A DNA stretch of 64,000 bases. Origin: Prochlorococcus sp. AG-402-A04 (lineage in GTDB: Bacteria; Cyanobacteriota; Cyanobacteriia; PCC-6307; Cyanobiaceae). Under the pieces are notes generated by a model. It did no database searches. It was not told the origin of the DNA and saw only the letters and a program-made list of their open reading frames with translations. Position numbers and translations under genes: made by a program. The stretch lies in contig QCHG01000006.1 in NCBI GenBank assembly GCA_003278045.1, positions 1 to 64,000 of the forward strand, given 5' to 3'. The number at the start of each line of letters is the position of its first letter. Within the stretch, counting starts at the first letter, position 1. This document shows, piece after piece, positions 39,323 through 48,417 of this stretch.

Positions 39323-40285
39323 GTGAAGAAAAGAATTGGATTAGGTACGTGGTCTTGGGGGAATAAGCTTTTTTGGAATTACCAATCTACAAATGACGAT
39401 GATTTACTTGAGACATATAATGAAGCGTTACGAAGAGGTTTCGATCTAATTGATACTGCAGATTCTTACGGTACTGGGAATCTTCAGGGTAGAAGTGAAT
39501 TGTTGATAGGCAAATTTTTACTAAATACTCCTTCAGCAAAGAAAAAAAGAATTCAAGTAGCAACCAAACTTGCACCTTATCCCTGGAGAATAGGTAACAA
39601 AGGTTTTAATAAACCTTTTTTGAAAAGTTTAGAAAGACTTAATAACAAATTAGATATAGTGCAATTACATTGGTCAACTGCCAAATACAATCCTTGGCAG
39701 GAATTTGTGCTGTTGAATAATCTTTGCGATTTAAAAGATGAAGGCTTTGATTTTCAAATAGGCTTATCAAATATAGGCCCTAAAAGATTGATGAAATTAA
39801 TTAATTTTTTAGCAAAAAGAGATCAGAGCCTAAAGAGTGTTCAGATACAGTTTTCTTTGCTTGCTCCTGATTTAGGAAAACAATATCAGGTAAAAAAAAT
39901 TTGCGAAGAAAATAATATTGATTTCTTTGCTTATAGTCCTTTGTCCTTTGGAATACTTTGTGTTGATCCAGATAAAGAAGACAATAAAGAAAAAAGTTTT
40001 ATTCGTAATGCATTATTTGAAAACTATAAAAAACCAACATATGAGTTGCGGAGGTGTTTAAAAAGAATTGCAAATCAAAGATCAGTTTCCCAAGCGCAAG
40101 TAGCAATTAATTGGTGTTGTTATCAAGGAGTTATTCCAATCGTTGGAATGCGAAAAAAATCTCAAGTCATTGATGTATCGAATGTATTCAAGTGGAATTT
40201 AAATAAAAATGAATTTAAAGTGCTTCAGGAATTTTCAAAAAAATGTTTAAAAAAAATGCCTAAAAATCCTTTTTCAAGTATTTAA
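39323..40285 (+). CDS. Aldo/keto reductase family protein
   Basis: GTG start; RIGLGTWSWG, FDLIDTADSYGTG, LDIVQLHWS, FAYSPLSFGIL, IPIVGMRKKSQV. Confidence 0.92.
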   Translation: MKKRIGLGTWSWGNKLFWNYQSTNDDDLLETYNEALRRGFDLIDTADSYGTGNLQGRSELLIGKFLLNTPSAKKKRIQVATKLAPYPWRIGNKGFNKPFLKSLERLNNKLDIVQLHWSTAKYNPWQEFVLLNNLCDLKDEGFDFQIGLSNIGPKRLMKLINFLAKRDQSLKSVQIQFSLLAPDLGKQYQVKKICEENNIDFFAYSPLSFGILCVDPDKEDNKEKSFIRNALFENYKKPTYELRRCLKRIANQRSVSQAQVAINWCCYQGVIPIVGMRKKSQVIDVSNVFKWNLNKNEFKVLQEFSKKCLKKMPKNPFSSI

Positions 40286-40293
40286 TTAAATTC

Positions 40294-40431
40294 TTAGCTA
40301 GATATCTTTTTATTTTTTTTTATTTGACAACTACTATTCCATAGTTCAGTGGGAAATTTTTCGCCAGTGAATCTAATAACTTTAGGTTTCAGATTTAATA
40401 TCAAGTCATCTAGGTTTTTATTAGGTTCCAT
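40294..40431 (-). CDS. Small hypothetical protein (45 aa)
   Basis: ATG MEPNKNLDDLILNLKPKVIRFTGEKFPTELWNSSCQIKKNKKISS stop; not in ORF track. Confidence 0.45.
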   Translation of the reverse strand: MEPNKNLDDLILNLKPKVIRFTGEKFPTELWNSSCQIKKNKKISS

Positions 40432-40583
40432 TGTGCAGGATTTGGGTTTCTAATAAGATAAATTAATTTAAAATCAATCTTCTCAGTATTTATACTCATA
40501 AAATTAAAAAATTTTTTTTTAATACAAACAACTGCAGCATTATTTACACACTAATCAATTATCTACTACAACTTTTTATGTAT

Positions 40584-40611
40584 TTAAAAAAGTGGAGTCC
40601 TTCCAGACTCC
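40584..40611 (-). terminator. Rho-independent terminator-like hairpin at the tmRNA 3' end
   Basis: Minus strand GGAGTC-TGGAAG-GACTCC followed by ACTTTTTT. Confidence 0.8.
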
Positions 40612-40870
40612 GCGCATCATTTGGTTGATAAGGCTGATATGACCCCATCTCCTTAAGGATCAAGCAGCAACTGGTGCTGTTTGACGGGAGAAACTAACGA
40701 TTTTGTTAGCGTTTGTGTTTTTGCTCTAACCGAGCCGGCTTCAGTCACCTTCCTTATGCCCCGTCGAAACCATTACAACCCCAGTTAATGGAGTTGAGCG
40801 GAATCGAACCGCTGTCCGAAACATCGGTTGAGATCACCTAGTCCAATTGGACATTTATATTCTGACAGGC
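40594..40870 (-). ncRNA. ssrA: tmRNA, circularly permuted two-piece type; tag ANKIVSFSRQTAPVAA*
   Basis: Minus strand: T-arm/acceptor GCGGTTCGATTCCGCTCAACTCCA precedes GGGGTTGTAATGGTTTCGACGGGG; tag ORF 40710..40660 reads GCTAACAAAATCGTTAGTTTCTCCCGTCAAACAGCACCAGTTGCTGCTTGA. Confidence 0.95.
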
Positions 40871-40911
40871 AAAATGAGTATTGAATAGTTTTTTTTAAGT
40901 TTTTATCGTAT

Positions 40912-42036
40912 ATGAATGTAGTGGCATCAGCTCCAGAGGGACTAGAGAAATATTTAGCTAAAGAAATTTTAAATTTAGGTGGCTTTAATATTAATACTTA
41001 TAAAAGATATATTAATTTTGAATGTGATTTTGAAACTTTTTATAGAGTTCATTTTTATTCCAGATTAGCTTTTCGTTTTTATAGAGAAATTGCCAGTTTT
41101 AATTGCTACGACAAACGATCTTTATATGAAGGGGTTAGAGATTCATTTGATTGGTTAAATTGGTTGCACTATGAAAAAACGTTTAATGTTCAAGTAACTG
41201 GGAGAACATCTTCCTTAAGTCATACACATTTCACTGCACTTGAAGTTAAAAATTCTATAACTGATTTGCAAAAGGCAGTTTGGAATAAAAGATCAAATAT
41301 TTCTTTAGAAAATCCTGATTATATTATTCATCTTCATTTAAATAATAATAAAGCAATTATCAGTCTTCAAAGCAGTGTGGAAAGCTTACACAAAAGAGGC
41401 TATAGACCCGCAGTTGGAAATGCCCCATTAAAAGAAAATTTAGCTTCTGGATTGATAAATATGACTCAATGGAATGGCAAAGTCCCTTTAATTGATTTTA
41501 TGTGCGGCTCAGGAACTTTTTTAATTGAGGCAGTTAACCAATTTCTTGAAGTTCCCATAAATATAGATCAAGTATATCTTTTTGAGAATTGGTTGGACTT
41601 TAGGAGGGATATTTATCTTAATGAAAAAAATAAGGCAAAAAATAAAATTATTAATTATGAAAAATTGCCAACAATAATAGGTTGTGAAATTAATAAAGAA
41701 GTTTTTGAACAGGCGAAAGCAAATATATCATTGGCTGGACTTGAAAATTATATTGAAATTATAAATAATGATTTTTTAGTACTCCAACAAAACTGTACAC
41801 CTGGGATTATTCTGTGTAATCCTCCATACGGCAAAAAATTAGGCGATGAAAATGAATTGATTTGTCTATATGAACAAATGGGAATCTTCCTAAAGAATAA
41901 TTTTTCAGGTTGGGAATTTTGGCTGCTAAGTGGAAATCCTAAACTAACAAAATATTTGAAAATGAAATCTTCATTGAAAATTCCCGTTAGCAATGGGGGA
42001 ATAGATTGTAGATGGATAAAGTATTTAATAAGATGA
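40912..42036 (+). CDS. THUMP-domain RNA methyltransferase (RlmL/YcbY N-terminal-like)
   Basis: APEGLEKYLAKEI, HKRGYRPAVGNAPLKENLASGLI, DFMCGSGTFLIEA, LCNPPYGKKLGDE. Confidence 0.92.
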   Translation: MNVVASAPEGLEKYLAKEILNLGGFNINTYKRYINFECDFETFYRVHFYSRLAFRFYREIASFNCYDKRSLYEGVRDSFDWLNWLHYEKTFNVQVTGRTSSLSHTHFTALEVKNSITDLQKAVWNKRSNISLENPDYIIHLHLNNNKAIISLQSSVESLHKRGYRPAVGNAPLKENLASGLINMTQWNGKVPLIDFMCGSGTFLIEAVNQFLEVPINIDQVYLFENWLDFRRDIYLNEKNKAKNKIINYEKLPTIIGCEINKEVFEQAKANISLAGLENYIEIINNDFLVLQQNCTPGIILCNPPYGKKLGDENELICLYEQMGIFLKNNFSGWEFWLLSGNPKLTKYLKMKSSLKIPVSNGGIDCRWIKYLIR

Positions 42037-42037
42037 T

Positions 42038-42439
42038 TTATTTTTTTCCTAAGACGGCCTTTGTTGTCTTGCCTAAACCCTCTAATGTTTGAGGAAGATA
42101 AGGTCCTTTGGCTAATTTTCCTCCAAGCTTCAAACTTAAGCCTGCAAGAAATAAATCTATAAATATTATTAGTAATAAATTATATTCAATATTCCAGTTA
42201 TTGTATTTCGTCAGAAAAAGATAAAATATAATATGGATGCAAATTAGTATTAATAACAATAATGTGCTGCCAATTGCCAAAAATATTCCACCACTAATTA
42301 ATCTTCTTTTTTCTCTATCTACTTCTTGAAGAGCTATTCTTACATGCAAATCCATCACTGAACTTGCGATCGCTGAAATTCTGGAGGCGGTATTTGCAAA
42401 ATTTTTATTTTTTGGTTTTTCCATATTATTTTCTGCCAT
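42038..42439 (-). CDS. Membrane protein, phage-holin-superfamily-III/YqjE-like
   Basis: Two TM segments after RIALQEVDREKRRLISGG. Confidence 0.65.
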   Translation of the reverse strand: MAENNMEKPKNKNFANTASRISAIASSVMDLHVRIALQEVDREKRRLISGGIFLAIGSTLLLLILICIHIIFYLFLTKYNNWNIEYNLLLIIFIDLFLAGLSLKLGGKLAKGPYLPQTLEGLGKTTKAVLGKK

Positions 42440-42887
42440 TGTTTAGGAGAGTTCCTATTAGTAAACCAATACCAGCAGCAATAGCAATAGATAATAGTGG
42501 TTTTTTTCTTATTGGATTTTCTATTTTTGGTCTAAGTGTATTGTTAAGTTCTTCTAATAATTCTTCTAATTGATTTTCGATAGGTTCAATTTTTTCTGAT
42601 ATTTCCCAATTGTTTTCTCTTATTGAATCAATGATTTCAAATAATTGGTTTTTTATTCCAATTGCTGAGGTTCCACTATGACTAGCTATTACTTCAACTA
42701 AATCATCAATACTCCCTTTTGTGGCTTCAAGGGTTTGTTGTGCAATATTTGGCCATTTTTCTTTTATTAAAGGTATTAAACTGTCAATTTTTTCAAGTAA
42801 CCATTTTTCCGAAATAACTTCTTTTTCAGGAAGATCAGAGTTATTTTCTTTTTCTTCTACTTCTTTGGGAGGATGATAAGTCTCCAT
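42426..42887 (-). CDS. YqjD/DUF883-like protein with C-terminal TM
   Basis: Amphipathic helical body and C-terminal RKKPLLSIAIAAGIGLLIGTLLNNGRK. Confidence 0.65.
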   Translation of the reverse strand: METYHPPKEVEEKENNSDLPEKEVISEKWLLEKIDSLIPLIKEKWPNIAQQTLEATKGSIDDLVEVIASHSGTSAIGIKNQLFEIIDSIRENNWEISEKIEPIENQLEELLEELNNTLRPKIENPIRKKPLLSIAIAAGIGLLIGTLLNNGRK

Positions 42888-43074
42888 TATTTAAAGTTAT
42901 TTATTTTAAGATTAGACCCTATTTCTTAATTTGGAACCCTTATCTAAAGAATTGTTCGATTTATATAGAATGAAAACATATAAAAGTTTATTTACATTTT
43001 ATTTATCTACTCTGTTCTGCAAGAAGGTTTTGTTAAGCTATTACTGAATTTATTAAATCAGTTTAAATTTCATC

Positions 43075-43212
43075 ATGGATATTACATTTGCATCGTTAAT
43101 TTTTGCATCTCGCACAATCCCTACAGATTTTGGATTAGTAGCTGCAGCTATAGCTGGAGCTGGAAGTTTGCTATTTATTGCTTTAAGATTTGTTCCTGAT
43201 GCAAGTAATTAA
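43075..43212 (+). CDS. Small single-TM hypothetical protein (45 aa)
   Basis: ATG MDITFASLIFASRTIPTDFGLVAAAIAGAGSLLFIALRFVPDASN stop; not in ORF track. Confidence 0.65.
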   Translation: MDITFASLIFASRTIPTDFGLVAAAIAGAGSLLFIALRFVPDASN

Positions 43213-43295
43213 ATAACAGGAACCATCTTTAAGAAAATATATCTTTATCTCAACTTTGTTTTGAAAATAGATTCGATTTATTTATCAATTAGATA

Positions 43296-43658
43296 ATGAA
43301 TAAATGGGTTTTGCTTGAACATAAAGTTTATTCTGCTAACTCTTACGATATTCATTATGATTTTCTCGTTGAAAATGGTGTAGATTGTCTAACTTGGAAA
43401 TTTTTAAAAATACCTTTATTAAATCAAGCTTCTATAGATATCTCTAAGCAGCCAAATCATAGACTTGTATGGTTATCCAGGAGAGAACATGAACTTTCTG
43501 ATAAGAGAGGGTTTGTTAGAAGAATTGATCATGGAATATTTAAAAGCGTTTCTGATAAATTGGACCCTGAATATTATCGATTCATTTTGGATGGTGAACT
43601 TCTTAATGGTTTGTTTGAAATTTCGGGTAATTCATGTAGATTGAGAAAAAATTATTAA
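43296..43658 (+). CDS. Hypothetical protein resembling a stand-alone LigD 3'-phosphoesterase (PE) domain
   Basis: VLLEHKVYSANSYDIHYDFLVE...LTWKF...HRLVWLSRREHEL...GFVRRIDHGIF resembles HxA..LHYDFRLE...RLA...EDHPL pattern. Confidence 0.55.
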   Translation: MNKWVLLEHKVYSANSYDIHYDFLVENGVDCLTWKFLKIPLLNQASIDISKQPNHRLVWLSRREHELSDKRGFVRRIDHGIFKSVSDKLDPEYYRFILDGELLNGLFEISGNSCRLRKNY

Positions 43659-43734
43659 TATTGATTTATAAATAAACGTAATATTTCTATTGAGAATTTT
43701 TGCAAATTAGTTATTCTTATTTAGCTATTGAGAC

Positions 43735-46700
43735 TTGAGATTGGTACATATCAATCAGGTCGAGTTTGAAAATTTTAAATCTTTTGGGGGAAATGTAAAA
43801 ATTCCTCTTGAAGAAGGCTTTACGGTGGTTACGGGTCCTAACGGTTCTGGGAAAAGTAATATTTTAGATGGAATTTTATTCTGTTTAGGTTTAGCTAATA
43901 GTAGAGGAATGAGGGCTGAAAGATTACCAGATCTAATAAATAATTCCAAAGTTAAGGAGGGTAAGTCATCAGAAACATCTGTATCGGTAAAATTTAATAT
44001 TGAAGATTGGTCTCCCAGAGAAGACCTTCCGCCTTTGGAACTAGAAGAAGAAGAAATTGCTCTAAATAAAGATCAAAAAGAATGGGTAGTTTCTAGAAAA
44101 TTAAGGCTTATGCCAGGTGGTTCTTATGCTTCTACTTATACTTCTGATGGAAAACAATGTACCTTGCAACAAATACAGAGAATATTAAGAGATATTAGTG
44201 TTGATCCTGAGGGCAGCAATGTTGTTATGCAAGGTGATGTAACAAGAATAGTATCAATGAATAATAAGGAGAGAAGAAATCTTATTGATGAATTAGCAGG
44301 AGTTGCACTTTTTGATACAAGAATAGATCAAACTAATGCAAAATTAAATGACGTTTTCGAAAGACAAGAAAGATGTGAAATTTTAGAAAATGAATTGCAA
44401 TCTAGTAAGAATAAGCTTGAAAAAGAATGTGAAAAAGCAAAGCGATATAAAGAGTTAAAGGCAAAATTAACACAAATAATGGAATTAGAGAAAGTTCTTA
44501 TTTTTGATAAACAAGTTAAGCATGTTGAATCTATAGAAAAAAAAGAAAGTGAAATTAAAGAAAATAAAATATTATTTAATAAACAAAAAGGATTAATTAG
44601 TAAAGAAATATCAGTCTTAGAAGATGCTTTGAAAATACTGGTTGATGAGCTTAAGGAGAAAGGAGAGGATAAATTGATAAAAGTGAATTCTGATATTGGA
44701 AGTATAAATTCTAGCTTGAGAGAACTTGATAGGATATCAAGTCTGAATAAAGAAGAAGGTACTAAATTACAAAAGCAGAGAGATGAAATTGCAATTTCTA
44801 AGAGGAATATCGAGTCAGAAAAGATGAGTCAAGAAAAATTCGATGATAACTATTTAAATCAATTGAACTTGCAAATGGATGAACTTACTTTAAAACACAA
44901 ACTATCTAGAAAAAAACTTTCTGATGCGGCTGGAGAATCCGGAGAATTCTCAAAACAAAGTATCAAATTAAATACTGAGCTTGAAAGTATAAAAAATCAA
45001 ATTAATCCTTTGGAAATGAAAAAAAGGAAAATTGAAGAAGAAATTATTCAAAATAATATTCAAAAAGATGAGATATTCTCTCAGATTGACGCCTTAGACT
45101 TAGAAAAGCAGAAACTTTTTGAGGGAAATCAAAGAAAAAAAGAGACATCAGATACAAAAACTAAAAACTTGGCAAGTAATAGCTCAGAGATTAATTCTTT
45201 AAAAAATGAAATTGATTTATTAATTAAAACTAAATCAAGGCTTAACAACGAGCAATTAAGGCTTGAAAAGGATTTATCTAGATTCGAAAGCAGGAAGGAA
45301 GCTTTAAATGAATCTAGAGGTTCATATGCTCTCAGAATTATCTTAGAAGCAGGGTTAGAGGGTATACATGGTTATGTCGCTCAACTAGGAGAGGTCAGTG
45401 AGAAAAATAAATATGCATTAGAAATTGCTGCTGGAAATAGATTAGGACAAATTGTTGTTGACAATGATCATATTGCTGCTCAAGCAATTGAAATCCTTAA
45501 AAAGAAGAAAGCGGGAAGATTAACTTTCTTACCTTTAAATAGAATTAAAAGTCAAAAAAAGAATTATGCAATTTCAAGATTTGAAACTAACAGGGAGAAT
45601 GGATTTATTGATAAAGCTATTAATCTAATTACATTTGATGAAGTCTATTCAGATGTTTTTCGATACGTATTTGGAGAAACTTTGGTTTTTTCAGACTTAT
45701 CCTCAGCTAGGTTATCCAAACAAAAAAATAGGTTGGTTACCTTAGGTGGTGAATTATTAGAGGCAAGTGGTGCTATTACAGGAGGCAGTAAGTTAAATAA
45801 AGATTTGGCTTATAAGTTTGGTATTCATAATGATATTGATGATTCCAGTCCCATAAAAGAAAGATTATTAGTTATCGAAGAAGCTTTAAAAGAGTCAAAT
45901 AATGATTTGATAATAAAAAATAATAGACTTAGTAAATTAAATTCTAACCGCAGTCAAATAATTGAGGATTGTGCCTCATTCAATAAAGAAATTGAAGTAA
46001 ATCAAGATTCTCTTAAGGCTGTCTCCCAAAGAATTGAGGATTGTAAATCGAGATTAAGTAAAATCGAAATTGCTAATAATTTATTAGTTAACGAGTTAGA
46101 TCATTTAAAAAATGAATTGAAGCCTTTTCATGATAAGTTTGATCAATTACAAACTATTCAAAAGGCTAATTATGAAAAAAATCAAAAATCATCATTAATA
46201 GCTTTTAATAACGACTTTAATAATCTTGATAAAAAACTTGAATTACTTATAAAGGAGAGAGATACATTACTAGATAAAAAGAATAGATTTGCCTTAAATA
46301 AAGAGCGAATCAATAATTCATTAAAAATTACTTTACTAGAAGAAAAAAACTTGCAGGAATCTATTAAACAGCTTGCAATTGCTCATAATGAATGGATAGA
46401 AAAAAGAGATGAATTTAAAAAAGAGCTTTTAAATCTCGATAATCAAAAAAATTCTTTAGAGAAGGATTTAGGTTTATTGAGAAGGAAAAGAGATGAATTA
46501 AACTCTTCTATTTCAAATAAAAGGCAAGAATATAATAACTTTCTGTTGAAGCTTGAATATCTTGAAAGGGATATGCATTCTCTTAAAGAAGAGATGAGGA
46601 GCGAGAAAATAAAATTAGAAAATTACAAAAAAGATCTACCTAATCCTTACCCGGATTTTGGAGAATATGAAGGGAAGAGTCTTGAATCTTTGCAATCAGA

Positions 46701-47325
46701 AATTTCGATTATAAATGCAAAACTACAAAGCTTAGAACCTGTTAATATGTTGGCTCTTGATGAATTAGAAGAGTTAATTGAGAGATTAAATAGTTTGCGA
46801 GAAAAATTAGAAATTTTAACTAATGAAAGATCTGAATTATTGCTAAGAATAGAAACTGTATCTACGATGCGTCAGGAGGCTTTTATGCAAGCATTTACGG
46901 AAGTTGATAAACATTTTAGAGAAATTTTTGCCAATTTATCTGATGGAGATGGATTTCTTCAACTAGAAAATCCTAATTCTCCTTTAGAAGGAGGATTAAC
47001 TTTAGTAGCTCACCCTAAGGGAAAAAATGTCCGAAGATTAGCCTCTATGTCAGGGGGTGAAAAATCGTTAACTGCTTTAAGTTTTTTATTCGCTTTGCAA
47101 AAGTATAAACCTTCACCTTTTTATGCATTAGATGAGGTTGATAGTTTTTTAGACGGTATTAATGTTGAAAGGTTGTCAAAACTAATATCGAATCAGTCAT
47201 CAAATGCTCAATTTATAGTCGTAAGTCATAGAAGGCCTATGATTAGTGCATCTGAACGAACAATTGGGGTTGCGCAAGCAAGAGGTGCTAATACTCAAGT
47301 TCTTGGGTTACCAAATGCTGCATAA
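43735..47325 (+). CDS. smc: Chromosome segregation protein SMC
   Basis: Walker A GPNGSGKSNILDGILFCLG, long coiled coils, hinge, C-terminal LASMSGGEKSLTALSFLFALQ...YALDEVDSFLD. Confidence 0.98.
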   Translation: MRLVHINQVEFENFKSFGGNVKIPLEEGFTVVTGPNGSGKSNILDGILFCLGLANSRGMRAERLPDLINNSKVKEGKSSETSVSVKFNIEDWSPREDLPPLELEEEEIALNKDQKEWVVSRKLRLMPGGSYASTYTSDGKQCTLQQIQRILRDISVDPEGSNVVMQGDVTRIVSMNNKERRNLIDELAGVALFDTRIDQTNAKLNDVFERQERCEILENELQSSKNKLEKECEKAKRYKELKAKLTQIMELEKVLIFDKQVKHVESIEKKESEIKENKILFNKQKGLISKEISVLEDALKILVDELKEKGEDKLIKVNSDIGSINSSLRELDRISSLNKEEGTKLQKQRDEIAISKRNIESEKMSQEKFDDNYLNQLNLQMDELTLKHKLSRKKLSDAAGESGEFSKQSIKLNTELESIKNQINPLEMKKRKIEEEIIQNNIQKDEIFSQIDALDLEKQKLFEGNQRKKETSDTKTKNLASNSSEINSLKNEIDLLIKTKSRLNNEQLRLEKDLSRFESRKEALNESRGSYALRIILEAGLEGIHGYVAQLGEVSEKNKYALEIAAGNRLGQIVVDNDHIAAQAIEILKKKKAGRLTFLPLNRIKSQKKNYAISRFETNRENGFIDKAINLITFDEVYSDVFRYVFGETLVFSDLSSARLSKQKNRLVTLGGELLEASGAITGGSKLNKDLAYKFGIHNDIDDSSPIKERLLVIEEALKESNNDLIIKNNRLSKLNSNRSQIIEDCASFNKEIEVNQDSLKAVSQRIEDCKSRLSKIEIANNLLVNELDHLKNELKPFHDKFDQLQTIQKANYEKNQKSSLIAFNNDFNNLDKKLELLIKERDTLLDKKNRFALNKERINNSLKITLLEEKNLQESIKQLAIAHNEWIEKRDEFKKELLNLDNQKNSLEKDLGLLRRKRDELNSSISNKRQEYNNFLLKLEYLERDMHSLKEEMRSEKIKLENYKKDLPNPYPDFGEYEGKSLESLQSEISIINAKLQSLEPVNMLALDELEELIERLNSLREKLEILTNERSELLLRIETVSTMRQEAFMQAFTEVDKHFREIFANLSDGDGFLQLENPNSPLEGGLTLVAHPKGKNVRRLASMSGGEKSLTALSFLFALQKYKPSPFYALDEVDSFLDGINVERLSKLISNQSSNAQFIVVSHRRPMISASERTIGVAQARGANTQVLGLPNAA

Positions 47326-47370
47326 ACACACTTTTTTAAATTTATACGTCAGAATGATAAAAAGAAATTT

Positions 47371-48414
47371 ATGAGCTTGTCTAACACATCTGCTAATAAG
47401 AATCTTCCTAACTCGGTTCCTAGCGAACGTTTATGGTTAAGGTCAGAATTAATGGGAACACAAGTGATAACTACTGATACTGGGAGGCGGCTAGGCGTAG
47501 TTGGCGAAGTTGTTGTTGATATCGATAGAAGAGAGGTGGTCGCTTTGGGACTAAGAGATAATCCACTTACAAGATTTTTACCAGGCTTACCAAAATGGAT
47601 GCCTTTAGAAAGCATAAAGCAAGTTGGAGATGTCATATTAGTTGATTCCCTAGATTCTTTGAGTGAGAGTTTTTCTCCAGAAAGATATGGGAAGGTAATT
47701 AATTGTCAAGTGATTACAGAATCTGGACAACTTTTAGGAAGAGTTCTTGGCTTTTCTTTTGACATTGAGACTGGGGATTTGATTTCTCTTGTTATGGGTG
47801 CTGTTGGGGTTCCGCTTTTAGGTGAGGGAGTTTTAAGTACTTGGGAAATACCTGTTGAAGAAATTGTAAGTAGTGGTACTGATAGGATTATTGTTTATGA
47901 AGGTGCTGAAGAGAAATTGAAGCAACTAAGTAGTGGACTACTTGAGAAACTTGGAGTCGGGGGTTCTTCATGGGATGAAAGGGAAGCTAATGGATATTCG
48001 GCAAATCTTGTGCCTGTGGAGAATCAGTTGCTTTCAGGTTCTGAATCAGAACAGCAAACCAATTTGGTTGAGGAATATGAAGAAGTTGTTGAACAAGATG
48101 ATTATGAAGATGATTATGAAGATCAACTTGAATATGTTGAAATAAAGGGTACTGAAGAGGAAATAAATAACAGAAAAAAACTATACATGGAAAATGATTA
48201 TTCTGATCCGATCGAGAGTCAAAATAGTGTTAATCAAATAGATGAAGAAAACAATATTGATTTTAAGCAAAATAAACAATCAACTGCTAACTTAACTTCG
48301 AAAAGACCAATTCAAAATGCAACTGAAACTTTAGATATCGAACCACTAGATGAACAAAATTTAGTTCAAGATAATAAAAAATCAGAAAAGTTTGAAATTG
48401 ATGATCCCTGGTAA
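47371..48414 (+). CDS. PRC-barrel domain protein with acidic C-terminal tail
   Basis: Two PRC-like segments (LMGTQVITTDTGRRLGVVGEVVVDIDRREVVAL; VINCQVITESGQLLGRVLGFSFDIETGDLISLV). Confidence 0.85.
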   Translation: MSLSNTSANKNLPNSVPSERLWLRSELMGTQVITTDTGRRLGVVGEVVVDIDRREVVALGLRDNPLTRFLPGLPKWMPLESIKQVGDVILVDSLDSLSESFSPERYGKVINCQVITESGQLLGRVLGFSFDIETGDLISLVMGAVGVPLLGEGVLSTWEIPVEEIVSSGTDRIIVYEGAEEKLKQLSSGLLEKLGVGGSSWDEREANGYSANLVPVENQLLSGSESEQQTNLVEEYEEVVEQDDYEDDYEDQLEYVEIKGTEEEINNRKKLYMENDYSDPIESQNSVNQIDEENNIDFKQNKQSTANLTSKRPIQNATETLDIEPLDEQNLVQDNKKSEKFEIDDPW

Positions 48415-48417
48415 TTG

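Noticed and set aside
47349-47636. 95-aa - strand ORF
   Set aside because: Antisense to the PRC-barrel gene; low-complexity Ser/Thr translation
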